A stretch of DNA of 12,404 nucleotides from AM-1111 sp046302135 (GTDB lineage: Bacteria > Bacteroidota > Bacteroidia > B-17B0 > Aurantibacillaceae): positions 1 to 12,404 of the forward strand of contig JBKCIQ010000053.1 in NCBI GenBank assembly GCA_046302135.1, in the 5' to 3' direction. Positions 1 through 6,994 of this stretch are shown in pieces (position 1 is the stretch's first letter; the number at the start of each line of letters is the position of its first letter). The notes beneath the pieces were generated by a model that was not told the DNA's origin, searched no databases, and saw nothing but the letters and a program-made list of their open reading frames with translations. The position numbers were made by a program, and so were the translations under genes.

Positions 1-1347
1 ATTAACGCTTACCGGGTTGTTTGAAGTAAGATTCCAAATCATGATTACTCCAGGAGTACTGGACGAACCGGTCAAGATTGACGAATTAACCAAACAATTA
101 AGCGTGTCTTCAGACACTGAAATGCTAACGTCAGGTGTTATAGTATCAATTAAAACAGTCACGTTAGCATTGCTTGTGCATCCTGTTGCAGGATCCGTTA
201 CAGTCAAATTATAAACACCATCATTGCCTACCGATGGATTAGACACGGATGAACCAAACCCACCGGGACCTGTCCAGCTAAATTGCGCGTTAGTAGTGGT
301 GGAACTTCCATTCAAACTAACCGTTAAATTAGAGCAATTAATAGTTGGCGAAGCCCCCGGATTTACATTAGGCACATTGGTTCCGTCTAGAACACTCACC
401 ACATCAGTGGATGAACATCCGGTAGATAAATTAGTAACGGTAAGCGTATAATCACCAACAGAAGTAACTGAATTATTTGCAGAAGTAGAAGTGAATCCAG
501 ATGGCCCGCTCCAAGAATAACCAACAGGACTAGTAGATGAAGTTCCACTAATTGAAGCACTGGTAACTAAGCAAGTCAAAGTAATGTCAGTTCCTGCATT
601 CACATTAGGTGCCTGGGTAGAATCAATCACCACAGCAAAATCTGTTACTGCGCATCCTGTAACAGTATTGGTAACGGTGAGGGTATAGGTTCCGGATGCA
701 GAAACACCCACGTTAGTCTGATTAGAAGAAAAACCACCAGGTCCGTTCCAACTAAAGGTTACCCCACTTGTAGTTGAACTACCACTCAATGTAGGTGAAG
801 CATTAAGGCAAGTAATCAGCGCATCGTTTCCTGCATCAATGTTGGGTAGATTGGCATCCGGCACAACACTTACAGTACCCGTAGCAGTACATCCGTTAGA
901 AGGATTGGTAACAGTTAAACTGTAAGTCCCGGTAGAAGTAACCTGAGTTGAAGAAAAGGAAGGAGAATTCCCTGCAGGCGTTCCTGTAGTAGGTCCCTCC
1001 CAACTGAAAACAGCTCCGGTAACGGAAGAACTACCTGATAAGGTTACACTGGTTAATGAGCAAGTAAGTGTTTGATTAAGTCCCGCATTCACATCAGGCG
1101 ACAGCGTGTCGTAAGAAACTAACACAGTAGCCTGAGCAGTGCATCCGTTAGATGGATCAGTAACGGTAAGGGTATATGTTCCAATGCTCGTAACAGAAGT
1201 GCTAGAAGAATTAGAGTTACTGCCCCCCGGATTCCAAAGGAAGTTTGCTCCCGGAGTTGTTGATGATCCGTTTAATGTTACAGAGTTAGTGGAGCAGGTA
1301 ATGAGCTGTGGATTGCCTGCATTTACGTTTGGAGTCGTTGTATTGGT
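1..1347 (-). pseudogene. In-frame continuation of the giant repeat protein after a nonsense codon (partial, runs off the left edge)
   Basis: I read the minus strand codon by codon in the frame of the upstream gene. After the TAA at 1348-1350 there are 449 codons with no further stop, reaching position 1. The translation continues the Ig-like repeat family: units with a consensus like 'PNVNAG..TLTC...SVTLSGSS', then 'FSWxGPGGF', then 'GTYTLTVTNxxTGC'. Five full units and a sixth partial one lie here, each with a cysteine in the first strand and another in the 'GC' near the end, possibly a disulfide. No start codon or ribosome-binding signal marks a new gene after the stop, so this is best read as the remainder of the same protein, separated by a point mutation, a sequencing error or a read-through stop. 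A type IX sorting domain would be expected beyond the left edge; that is inference. Confidence 0.8.
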
Positions 1348-1809
1348 TTAAACAGTAACAGTTCCAAAATTACTGCATCCGTTTGACGGATCAGTAACGG
1401 TTAACGTATAGGTTCCGGATGCATTAACCGTAGTGGTTGCAGAAGTAGTACTTGCCACACCCGAAGACCACTGAAAAGTAGCCCCTGAAACTGTAGAACT
1501 ACCCGATACCGTAACAACAGAGTTAGTACAGGTAATGGTAGGTGAACTAGCCATAGTAATATCAGGAACCCCTGCACTTGCGTTAACAGAAACCGTAGAA
1601 GTGTTACTGCAACCGGTTAAAGTATTAGTAACGGTTAGCGTATAGGTTCCAGTAGCGTTTACCACAGGAGAAGAGGAATTATTTCCGGAAACTATTCCCG
1701 GACCAGACCATGAATAATTCACTGGACTGGAAGTTGAGGAGCCATTGAGGCTAACGGTACTTGTGGCACAGCTGATTGTTTGCGCACTTCCCGCGTTAGC
1801 ATTGGGTAA
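1..1809 (-). repeat. Tandem Ig-like repeat units of about 78-84 codons
   Basis: Seven complete units and one partial unit follow one another on both sides of the stop at 1348. A conserved DNA block (seen on the plus strand as variants of gtaacggttagcgtataggt) recurs near 195, 435, 671, 905, 1158, 1391 and 1626, which gives spacings of about 233-253 bases. It encodes the 'TYTLTVT' strand. Units are clearly related but diverged, so this is an old tandem expansion with potential for unequal recombination rather than a recent duplication. Confidence 0.85.
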
Positions 1810-4341
1810 GGCATTAACGGTTATACTCATTGTTGCGGCGGCAGCACATTGGTTGGCTGCAGGCGTAAAGGTGTAGACATTAGTTCCTGCGGCAGATGTG
1901 CTTATAGTAGCAGGGGCCCATGTTCCTGTGATTCCTGATGGAGAGGTCGTTGGTAGCGTACCCGGTGTAGAGTTTAAACAGTATGGACCTAATTGATTAA
2001 ATACAGTTGGAGTTGAACCGCCTACAGTAACAGTAATTGAGCTTGTGCCGGTGCAACCTGATTCATCTGTAATTGCAAAGGTGTAGGTTGTAGTTGTAGT
2101 TGGACTTACTGAAACTGTGAGCGTGTTTACGTTTCCTGCGTTACTGATTCCTGAACTCAATGTTCCTGTAGGTGATGACCAGTTGTATGTATTAATTTGA
2201 TAATCTTTTATAATAACTTCAAAATTCAGAATTGCTCCGTTATCGGGCCCTGTAGTCCCGTCAATAATTGAAATAGACCAATTAGTATTAGTTGCAACAC
2301 CTGAATTCTCAATGATTGTCAAAAGTCCTTGAGGTATGCAAGCAGTGATTGTCACCGGTGGAGTTGGATTACCTACGCCTGGCGGTGTGGTTTTAATTTG
2401 ATTGAGTAAGGTAAGTAAATCTGCACTATGAGTTTGCCCTGCAGGTGCAGGATTTGCTGAAGTATAAATTGTTGTACCAACTTGTAACGTAAGTACGGTA
2501 AACTCTGTAAAATCTTCATGTCTGATTGAAAAACAAATTGAAACCAATTGACCCGTTATAAAATTAGCAGGTAAAATTCCGGATGATGTAACGCTGGTAG
2601 TTCCTGCATTTCCATTTCCGTTCGGTATGTTAATAGTATTTCCGTTGGTAAAACTTTTATTGGTAACCTGTGGTAATGGAGAATAGTTGCCTGTAAGAGT
2701 AACTGTTTGCCCAGGGCAAATTGTTGGTGATGGTACAGGTGTTACGGAAGTAATTGGTGCAGGATTAATTGTAATTGTGTATGTTGATGGAAGTCCAGCG
2801 CAAGATGTTGATGGATTAGATCCGCTGTAAGGCGTAACGACAACAGTTGAGGTAATCGGTGTGGTACTGGTATTGGTTGCGGTAAACGTAGGAACATTTC
2901 CTACCCCGTTTGCACCAATTCCGATTGTTGCGTTCGAGTTTATCCAGGTAAATGATGCATTAGGAAATCCTGCAGATGTAAAATTTGTTCCATTAATAGT
3001 TTGACCACTACAAACAGTGATGTTTGTAGGTACTGTGACTGTTGGACCGGGATTGGAATTAATTGTAAACAATAAACCCGAAGAACAATTTGAGTTATCA
3101 ATAACTACAACTGAATAATCTCCAGGAGGTAGACCGCCTTGAATATTGGAATTCCCTGTGTTCATAGTACTACCAACAAGGTTACCATTTGCATCATACC
3201 AGTAATAATCCCATGGAGTTGCTGTACCCGTTACAGTAGCTGTAGCAGACCCGTCTGATGTATTGGTACAAGATGAGTTAACTGTAGTAACTGTTGGAGG
3301 GGCACAACATGTCATTGTAGGATCAAACGTTGTTGGGTTATCATTCTGACATGATAAATTACTCCATGAACCCGATTCTCCGTCACCGCTTGTATTGATT
3401 GTTAAATTTAATGAGGACAAGGGGTTGGTGCACGTCGCATCCACTTGTAACGTGACGCAGAACGTAGGGTCACAATTTTGCGCATTATTGTCTCCATAGT
3501 TGTCACCGGGATTACTGGTGTTACAATTATTACACCCCAGATTGGATTCAAAATAAAAACCAGTGCCCCAATTTGTTCCGTTGACATTACCAATTCCTGT
3601 TGGCATCCATACCCAGTTACCTTGTGAGCATCCTGGAGGAGGAGTCGCTGAAACAAAGTTCCAACCTGCCCCCCATGAAAACTGAACTCCATGTAACCAA
3701 TTTGTATTTACCTGGGTGTAACCGGTAATTTGATAACAAAAGGTTACAGTTTGACCCGGGCTGTAATAACCGTTTACAGGCATTGGACTTGCAGTTAAGT
3801 TGGAGTTTTGCAAACAGTCTCCGCATTCAATATTATTGCTGACAGAAATTGTAAAATTACCTGCACCAGTCGGAGTACTTCCACTTATTTGAATGTAATA
3901 AGTTTGTCCCGGCTGCGTACCTGTAAAAGTTGCCGGAGAACCATCAATATCGCATCCAACTCCACCCAATGAGTTACAGGTGCCAGAATAAAGCCCGATA
4001 TTTGGCGTTCCCAAACTCCCCGTGATGTTTGTAATATTAATATTTACAGAAGTGCCGGTAGCAACGAAGCTGTACCATACATCAAGTGCAGGATTAACCA
4101 TATCTGCGGTGCCTGTACCACAATCAGCAATGTAAGTATATGGATTTGCCGCTGTAGCTCCTATGTTAGTTCCGTTTTGCGTTACTGCCGCACCTATTCC
4201 GCCTCCTGCTCCCCCGCAACCTGCCGGTGTTGGTAAGGTACCTAAACTAAGGGCTGTTGCGCAAGTATTTCCCTGACCCAACAAGCGCGAATAAGTAAAT
4301 AAAGTAAATCCAACTAACCATAAAAGGTATGTTTTTTTCAT
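1348..4341 (-). CDS. Giant secreted multidomain repeat protein (adhesin-like), N-terminal 997 residues up to an in-frame stop
   Basis: Large secreted or surface protein of the gliding/adhesin type common in Bacteroidota; its exact ligand is unknown. The ATG is followed by a signal peptide (MKKTYLLWLVGFTLF..., cleavage near residue 23). Domains I can see: PPC-like beta-sandwich about 26-168 (DVWYSF, TYYIQISG); a Trp/Cys-rich domain about 171-348 (PGQTVTFCYQI, GDGESGSW, CC); an SprB-like repeat about 348-433 (SDGSATATV, LPPGDYSVVVID); a PKD-like domain about 434-530 (CSGQTINGTNF, FTATNTSTTPITSTVVVTP); an Ig-like domain about 536-773 split by a P-domain-like insertion; a GTW/YTFTP module about 776-843; and two Ig-like repeats 845-997. 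It ends at TAA without any type IX secretion C-terminal sorting domain. The same frame continues beyond this stop with the same repeats, so the true product is probably longer. Adhesion or gliding role is inference from domain type. Confidence 0.85.
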   Translation of the reverse strand: MKKTYLLWLVGFTLFTYSRLLGQGNTCATALSLGTLPTPAGCGGAGGGIGAAVTQNGTNIGATAANPYTYIADCGTGTADMVNPALDVWYSFVATGTSVNINITNITGSLGTPNIGLYSGTCNSLGGVGCDIDGSPATFTGTQPGQTYYIQISGSTPTGAGNFTISVSNNIECGDCLQNSNLTASPMPVNGYYSPGQTVTFCYQITGYTQVNTNWLHGVQFSWGAGWNFVSATPPPGCSQGNWVWMPTGIGNVNGTNWGTGFYFESNLGCNNCNTSNPGDNYGDNNAQNCDPTFCVTLQVDATCTNPLSSLNLTINTSGDGESGSWSNLSCQNDNPTTFDPTMTCCAPPTVTTVNSSCTNTSDGSATATVTGTATPWDYYWYDANGNLVGSTMNTGNSNIQGGLPPGDYSVVVIDNSNCSSGLLFTINSNPGPTVTVPTNITVCSGQTINGTNFTSAGFPNASFTWINSNATIGIGANGVGNVPTFTATNTSTTPITSTVVVTPYSGSNPSTSCAGLPSTYTITINPAPITSVTPVPSPTICPGQTVTLTGNYSPLPQVTNKSFTNGNTINIPNGNGNAGTTSVTSSGILPANFITGQLVSICFSIRHEDFTEFTVLTLQVGTTIYTSANPAPAGQTHSADLLTLLNQIKTTPPGVGNPTPPVTITACIPQGLLTIIENSGVATNTNWSISIIDGTTGPDNGAILNFEVIIKDYQINTYNWSSPTGTLSSGISNAGNVNTLTVSVSPTTTTTYTFAITDESGCTGTSSITVTVGGSTPTVFNQLGPYCLNSTPGTLPTTSPSGITGTWAPATISTSAAGTNVYTFTPAANQCAAAATMSITVNALPNANAGSAQTISCATSTVSLNGSSTSSPVNYSWSGPGIVSGNNSSSPVVNATGTYTLTVTNTLTGCSNTSTVSVNASAGVPDITMASSPTITCTNSVVTVSGSSTVSGATFQWSSGVASTTSATTTVNASGTYTLTVTDPSNGCSNFGTVTV

Positions 4342-4414
4342 TTTTTTATTTTTACAAATGTTTACTTAAACGAATTGAACTAACTAAATTAGGAATAAAC
4401 TCTTATAAAACAAA

Positions 4415-4422
4415 CAAATTTA
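4415..4422 (-). promoter_or_regulatory. Possible -7 box (TAAATTTG) for the giant repeat protein gene
   Basis: Read on the minus strand this is TAAATTTG, a full match to the Bacteroidota TAnnTTTG -7 element, about 74 bases upstream of the ATG. I see no convincing TTG at the expected -33 spacing, so the call rests on the -7 box only. In such AT-rich DNA chance matches are likely. Confidence 0.3.
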
Positions 4423-4641
4423 TTTAATGGCAGATGCTTGACTTAAAATTAGCCGGTTTTCATTGGGGAAATTCTTCTTATGGTTCAAATATTTAGAATG
4501 AAATTTTATGTGAAATCATGAAATAATTGAATTGTTCTAATTGAAATTTCTTTTTTCTCGAATGAAAAATCAATATACAATTGTTAATATTTAGTTAGAA
4601 AAATTGTTTACCACATTGCAATTCCCAATGAAAATAAGTAT

Positions 4642-4649
4642 CATATTTG
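4642..4649 (+). promoter_or_regulatory. Weak candidate -7 box (CATATTTG) for the SWIB gene
   Basis: One mismatch to TAnnTTTG. A TTG at 4616-4618 lies 23 bases upstream, at the long end of the spacing reported for Bacteroidota promoters. The box is about 62 bases before the ATG. This is suggestive only. Confidence 0.25.
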
Positions 4650-4711
4650 TCTCACCGAAATAGTTCGGAAAAAACTAAAGCCCAATTTGGGAATAAAAAA
4701 ACAAAAACCAC

Positions 4712-5038
4712 ATGGCAAAAAAAGCAACAAAAAAAGCAGCGAAGAAACCGGCAAAAAAGGCTGCTAAAAAGCCTGCTGCAAAAAAACGCACTCCTAATGC
4801 AGCATTCATGAAACCAATGCAACCAAGCGAAATTCTTGGCGAAGTAGTAGGTAGCAAGGCAATGCCTCGTACCGAAGTTGTAAAGAAAATTTGGGCTTAC
4901 ATCAAGAAGAATGGTCTTCAAGACAAAAAGAACAAGCGTATGATTAATGCTGACGCTAAATTGAAGCCTGTATTTGGTGGCAAGAGCCAAGTATCAATGT
5001 TTGATATGGCAAAGTTGTTATCAAAGCAATTGAAGTAA
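4712..5038 (+). CDS. SWIB/MDM2-domain protein with a histone H1-like lysine/alanine tail
   Basis: A 108-residue basic protein. Residues 1-27 are an H1-like tail of Lys/Ala/Pro repeats (AKKATKKAAKK, AAKKPAAKK) expected to bind DNA non-specifically. Residues about 32-108 match the SWIB (BAF60b) fold: 'MQPSEILGEVVG', 'MPRTEVVKKIWAYIKKNGLQ', 'INADAKLKPVFG' and 'VSMFDMAKLLSKQL'. In eukaryotes this domain serves chromatin remodelling; bacterial stand-alone versions are known in Bacteroidota and Chlamydiae, where a nucleoid or topology role is suspected rather than proven. The ATG follows an A-rich leader, usual for this phylum. The gene is monocistronic in appearance, ending 22 bases before a strong intrinsic terminator. 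A role in nucleoid compaction is inference. Confidence 0.93.
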   Translation: MAKKATKKAAKKPAKKAAKKPAAKKRTPNAAFMKPMQPSEILGEVVGSKAMPRTEVVKKIWAYIKKNGLQDKKNKRMINADAKLKPVFGGKSQVSMFDMAKLLSKQLK

Positions 5039-5060
5039 TAACCCGCAAGTTGTTATATAG

Positions 5061-5095
5061 AAGGCTGTCTCATAAGACGGCCTTTTTTTATTTTT
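5061..5095 (+). terminator. Intrinsic terminator of the SWIB gene
   Basis: Arms 5061-5070 (AAGGCTGTCT) and 5075-5084 (AGACGGCCTT) pair over ten positions with one T-G wobble around a CATA loop. They run into T7-A-T5. It lies just after the SWIB stop codon and 20 bases before the queG start, so it should separate the two genes. Confidence 0.9.
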
Positions 5096-5115
5096 ATAAC
5101 CACTATTTTTAAATC

Positions 5116-6048
5116 TTGAATAATTATTCCCACTTAATAAAAAAAATAGCAAAAGATTTGGGTTTTGATTTTTGTGGTATTTCCAAAGCTGAATTTCTGG
5201 AGACACAGGCTCCAAGACTTGAAAATTGGTTGAGCAAAAAACATCAGGCTGATATGTCGTGGATGGAAAGAAATTTCGACAAACGATTAGATCCACGCAT
5301 CTTGGTTCCGGGAGCAAAGAGTGTTGTTTCATTGTTGATGAACTATTATCCTAACGAATCTCAAAACCCAAATACAAAATATAAGGTCTCAAAATACGCT
5401 TATGGCAGAGATTATCATTTTGTATTGAAAGAAAAATGTAAGTTTTTAATTGAGCGTATAAGAGAATCAATTGGTGATGTAAATGGAAGAGCGTTTACTG
5501 ATTCTGCTCCTGTAATGGATAAGGTTTGGGCTGAAAAGGGCGGCTTAGGTTGGATTGGAAAAAATTCAAACCTCATTAGCAAACAAAACGGCTCATTTTT
5601 TTTCATTGCTGAAATAATTCTGGATCTGGAGCTTGAAGCTGATTCACCTATTGGTGATTATTGCGGTACGTGTACAGCTTGTATAGACGCTTGTCCTACA
5701 CAGGCTATTGTCGAACCCTATGTTGTAGATGGTAGCAAATGCATCTCTTATCTCACAATTGAACTGAAGGAAAATATTTCCGATTCCTTTAAAGGAAAAA
5801 TGGACAATTGGATTTTTGGTTGTGACGTATGTCAGGATGTATGCCCGTGGAACAAGTTTTCTAAACCGACCCGCATAGACGATTTTTCTAATACCAAACA
5901 ATTCGTTAATTGGAAAAATGAGGAGTGGGAAGAAATTACCCATGAAGTTTTTACTATGGTATTTAAAGAGAGTCCGATCAAAAGAACAAAATTTTCAGGA
6001 TTGAAAAGAAATATCGATTTCGTCAAACCAAAAAAAGAAGACGCGTAA
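5116..6048 (+). CDS. queG: Epoxyqueuosine reductase QueG
   Basis: Catalyses the last step of queuosine synthesis, reducing epoxyqueuosine to queuosine in the anticodon wobble position of GUN tRNAs, using a cobalamin cofactor and two 4Fe-4S clusters in the cytoplasm. Visible signatures are 'GFDFCGIS' near residue 16, 'TDSAPVMDKVWAEKGGLGWIGKN' split across 128-150, the cluster motif C183-xx-C186-xx-C189-xxx-C193-P, and C236-xx-C239-xxx-C243-P, followed by 'PIKRTKFSGLKRN' near the end. At 310 residues it is the short form without the C-terminal HEAT-repeat extension of longer homologues. The start is TTG: an in-frame stop (TAA, 5110-5112) lies directly upstream, and the first ATG would be residue 47, which would remove the conserved N-terminus. 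Its 3' end overlaps a hairpin that serves the opposing gene. Confidence 0.96.
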   Translation: MNNYSHLIKKIAKDLGFDFCGISKAEFLETQAPRLENWLSKKHQADMSWMERNFDKRLDPRILVPGAKSVVSLLMNYYPNESQNPNTKYKVSKYAYGRDYHFVLKEKCKFLIERIRESIGDVNGRAFTDSAPVMDKVWAEKGGLGWIGKNSNLISKQNGSFFFIAEIILDLELEADSPIGDYCGTCTACIDACPTQAIVEPYVVDGSKCISYLTIELKENISDSFKGKMDNWIFGCDVCQDVCPWNKFSKPTRIDDFSNTKQFVNWKNEEWEEITHEVFTMVFKESPIKRTKFSGLKRNIDFVKPKKEDA

Positions 6049-6062
6049 AATAACGCGCCTTC
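6030..6062 (-). terminator. Intrinsic terminator of the beta-barrel gene, embedded in the queG 3' end
   Basis: The arms 6037-6046 and 6053-6062 (GAAG-A-CGCGT / ACGCG-C-CTTC) pair over nine positions with one A-C mismatch and a six-base loop. On the minus strand the hairpin is followed by T7 (the A-run 6030-6036). The plus strand lacks a T-run after it, so polarity favours the opposing gene. The last codons of queG form one arm and the T-run. Confidence 0.7.
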
Positions 6063-6063
6063 C

Positions 6064-6087
6064 AATAATTTAAATCCTTAAATTATT
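6064..6087. terminator. Perfect AT-rich hairpin between the convergent genes, possible queG terminator
   Basis: Arms AATAATTTAA (6064-6073) and TTAAATTATT (6078-6087) are perfectly complementary around a four-base loop, then TTATT follows on the plus strand. It abuts the stop codon of the opposing gene. Because it contains only A-T pairs its terminator strength is doubtful. Confidence 0.45.
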
Positions 6088-6678
6088 TTATTCGGGAATT
6101 GAAAATAAAAGACCTACACTAACACCAACATTTCCGTTGTATTCTTTTTTACTGTAGTTTGGTCTGTTCTTGATAAATCCTTGATAATAGTTCACCTCAG
6201 CGGTTATACAAACATCATCGTTTACCTTTATGTCAAAACCTCCCGTAGCGTTAACTCCGAAGTCGGCAGATTCGGCCTTTTTACCAACAGTTGTTCCATC
6301 CTCATTCACCAAAATACCTAACGAGGGACCAACAGAAATTTTAGGCCTTACTGTTTCATCCATTCCGGCAAAAAACAATACGCCTCTCACAGGAATTCTA
6401 ATATAGTCTAACCTTATGTCTGATTTATTTCGTCCATCGTCCATCAATCTGCCTTCTGATGAAAATAAGGCAGAACCCGTTATACCCCAATAATCATTAA
6501 AGTTATAATTGGTGGTTAAACCAACACTATACTGAGGCTGAAACTCTACATTGCTGTTATAAGGAACAAAATACGCATGTCCGACACCCACACTCGGACC
6601 TATCCACAGCTGTGAAGCTGTCTGTGCTGAGAAAATACCTGAGGTAAAAACTCCCAACATTACCATTAACTTTTTCAT
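6088..6678 (-). CDS. Porin-family outer-membrane beta-barrel protein (PorT/OMP_b-brl_2 type)
   Basis: A 196-residue predicted outer-membrane barrel of the small Bacteroidota family. An N-terminal signal peptide (MKKLMVMLGVFTSGIFSA, cleavage near residue 18-19) is followed by alternating amphipathic strands rich in Gly and aromatics: 'LWIGPSVGVGHAYF', 'YSVGLTTNYNF', 'WGITGSALFSSEG', 'DYIRIPVRGVLFF', 'RPKISVGPSLGILV', 'ADFGVNATGGFDIKV' and 'GNVGVSVGLLF'. The 'YIRIPVRG ... KISVGPSLG' pair is typical of this family. Function cannot be assigned further; family members range from sorting and secretion components to uncharacterised surface proteins. It is a single gene, convergent with queG and divergent from the envelope operon. 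The ATG follows TTTAAAAA, an A/T-rich leader typical here. Confidence 0.85.
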   Translation of the reverse strand: MKKLMVMLGVFTSGIFSAQTASQLWIGPSVGVGHAYFVPYNSNVEFQPQYSVGLTTNYNFNDYWGITGSALFSSEGRLMDDGRNKSDIRLDYIRIPVRGVLFFAGMDETVRPKISVGPSLGILVNEDGTTVGKKAESADFGVNATGGFDIKVNDDVCITAEVNYYQGFIKNRPNYSKKEYNGNVGVSVGLLFSIPE

Positions 6679-6994
6679 TTTTTAAACATTTACGCCACAG
6701 CATAGGGAATTTCTGTACCAAAACTCAATTTGTTGAATACGTGAGCTTTATTTTTTTAACCTGTTCCCTTATTGAGAATATCTTATTAATCCGGGAATTT
6801 CATTCCTAAATTTTGCTAATCTTGAATAAAAAATTCATTTGAAATAAATGCGTTGGTTCATTATTTTTATTTTTGTGTAAGCTTTATTAAAAATTTCGGA
6901 TTGAGTTTAGATTTAAAAGATAAAAATTTCCCGTTTTTTTGATTTCAGCACAAGAGTTTTACCTGATGTTTTGTTTTTTTAATCAAATAGATAA
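6679..6994. other. Divergent intergenic region, AT-rich, no gene seen
   Basis: This 316-base gap separates the minus-strand barrel gene from the plus-strand envelope operon. Apart from a candidate plus-strand -7 box I see no RNA gene, hairpin or coding frame. The leader from that box to the first start would be roughly 110 bases, long enough to carry regulation, but I recognise no riboswitch. Confidence 0.7.
6868..6875 (+). promoter_or_regulatory. Candidate -7 box (TATTTTTG) of the envelope operon
   Basis: This is a full match to TAnnTTTG, 119 bases before the first start codon. Upstream TTG triplets at 6839-6841 and 6853-6855 sit at spacings of 26 and 12 bases, neither ideal for a -33 element, so only the -7 is supported. 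Confidence 0.35.

Larger units (their letters stand above)
4342..4711. other. Divergent intergenic region, AT-rich, no gene seen
   Basis: This 370-base stretch separates the minus-strand repeat protein gene from the plus-strand SWIB gene. It is strongly AT-rich and has no credible coding frame other than antisense shadows. It should hold both divergent promoters. I see a candidate -7 box on each strand but no riboswitch, tRNA or clear hairpin. Confidence 0.7.

Noticed and set aside
17..451. Two plus-strand open frames (17-214 and 224-451) across the repeat region
   Set aside because: They are antisense shadows of the minus-strand Ig-like repeats, contain no family motif, and begin without a plausible start region.
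1139..1351. Plus-strand open frame ending at the minus-strand stop
   Set aside because: Antisense to a repeat unit whose minus-strand translation matches its neighbours.
1300..1400. Frameshift as the cause of the stop at 1348
   Set aside because: The repeat protein continues in exactly the same frame on both sides, so a substitution, not an indel, explains it.
1..1809. CRISPR-like array suggested by regularly spaced short blocks
   Set aside because: The blocks are diverged, about 240 bases apart, and encode a conserved protein strand; spacers and identical direct repeats are absent.
4652..4990. Minus-strand frame rich in Phe, Ala and Cys opposite the SWIB gene
   Set aside because: It is the complement of the Lys/Ala-rich tail; the plus-strand product has a clear SWIB domain.
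6679..6994. Riboswitch or small RNA in the long operon leader
   Set aside because: I found no stable hairpin or known motif; only a -7 box can be supported.
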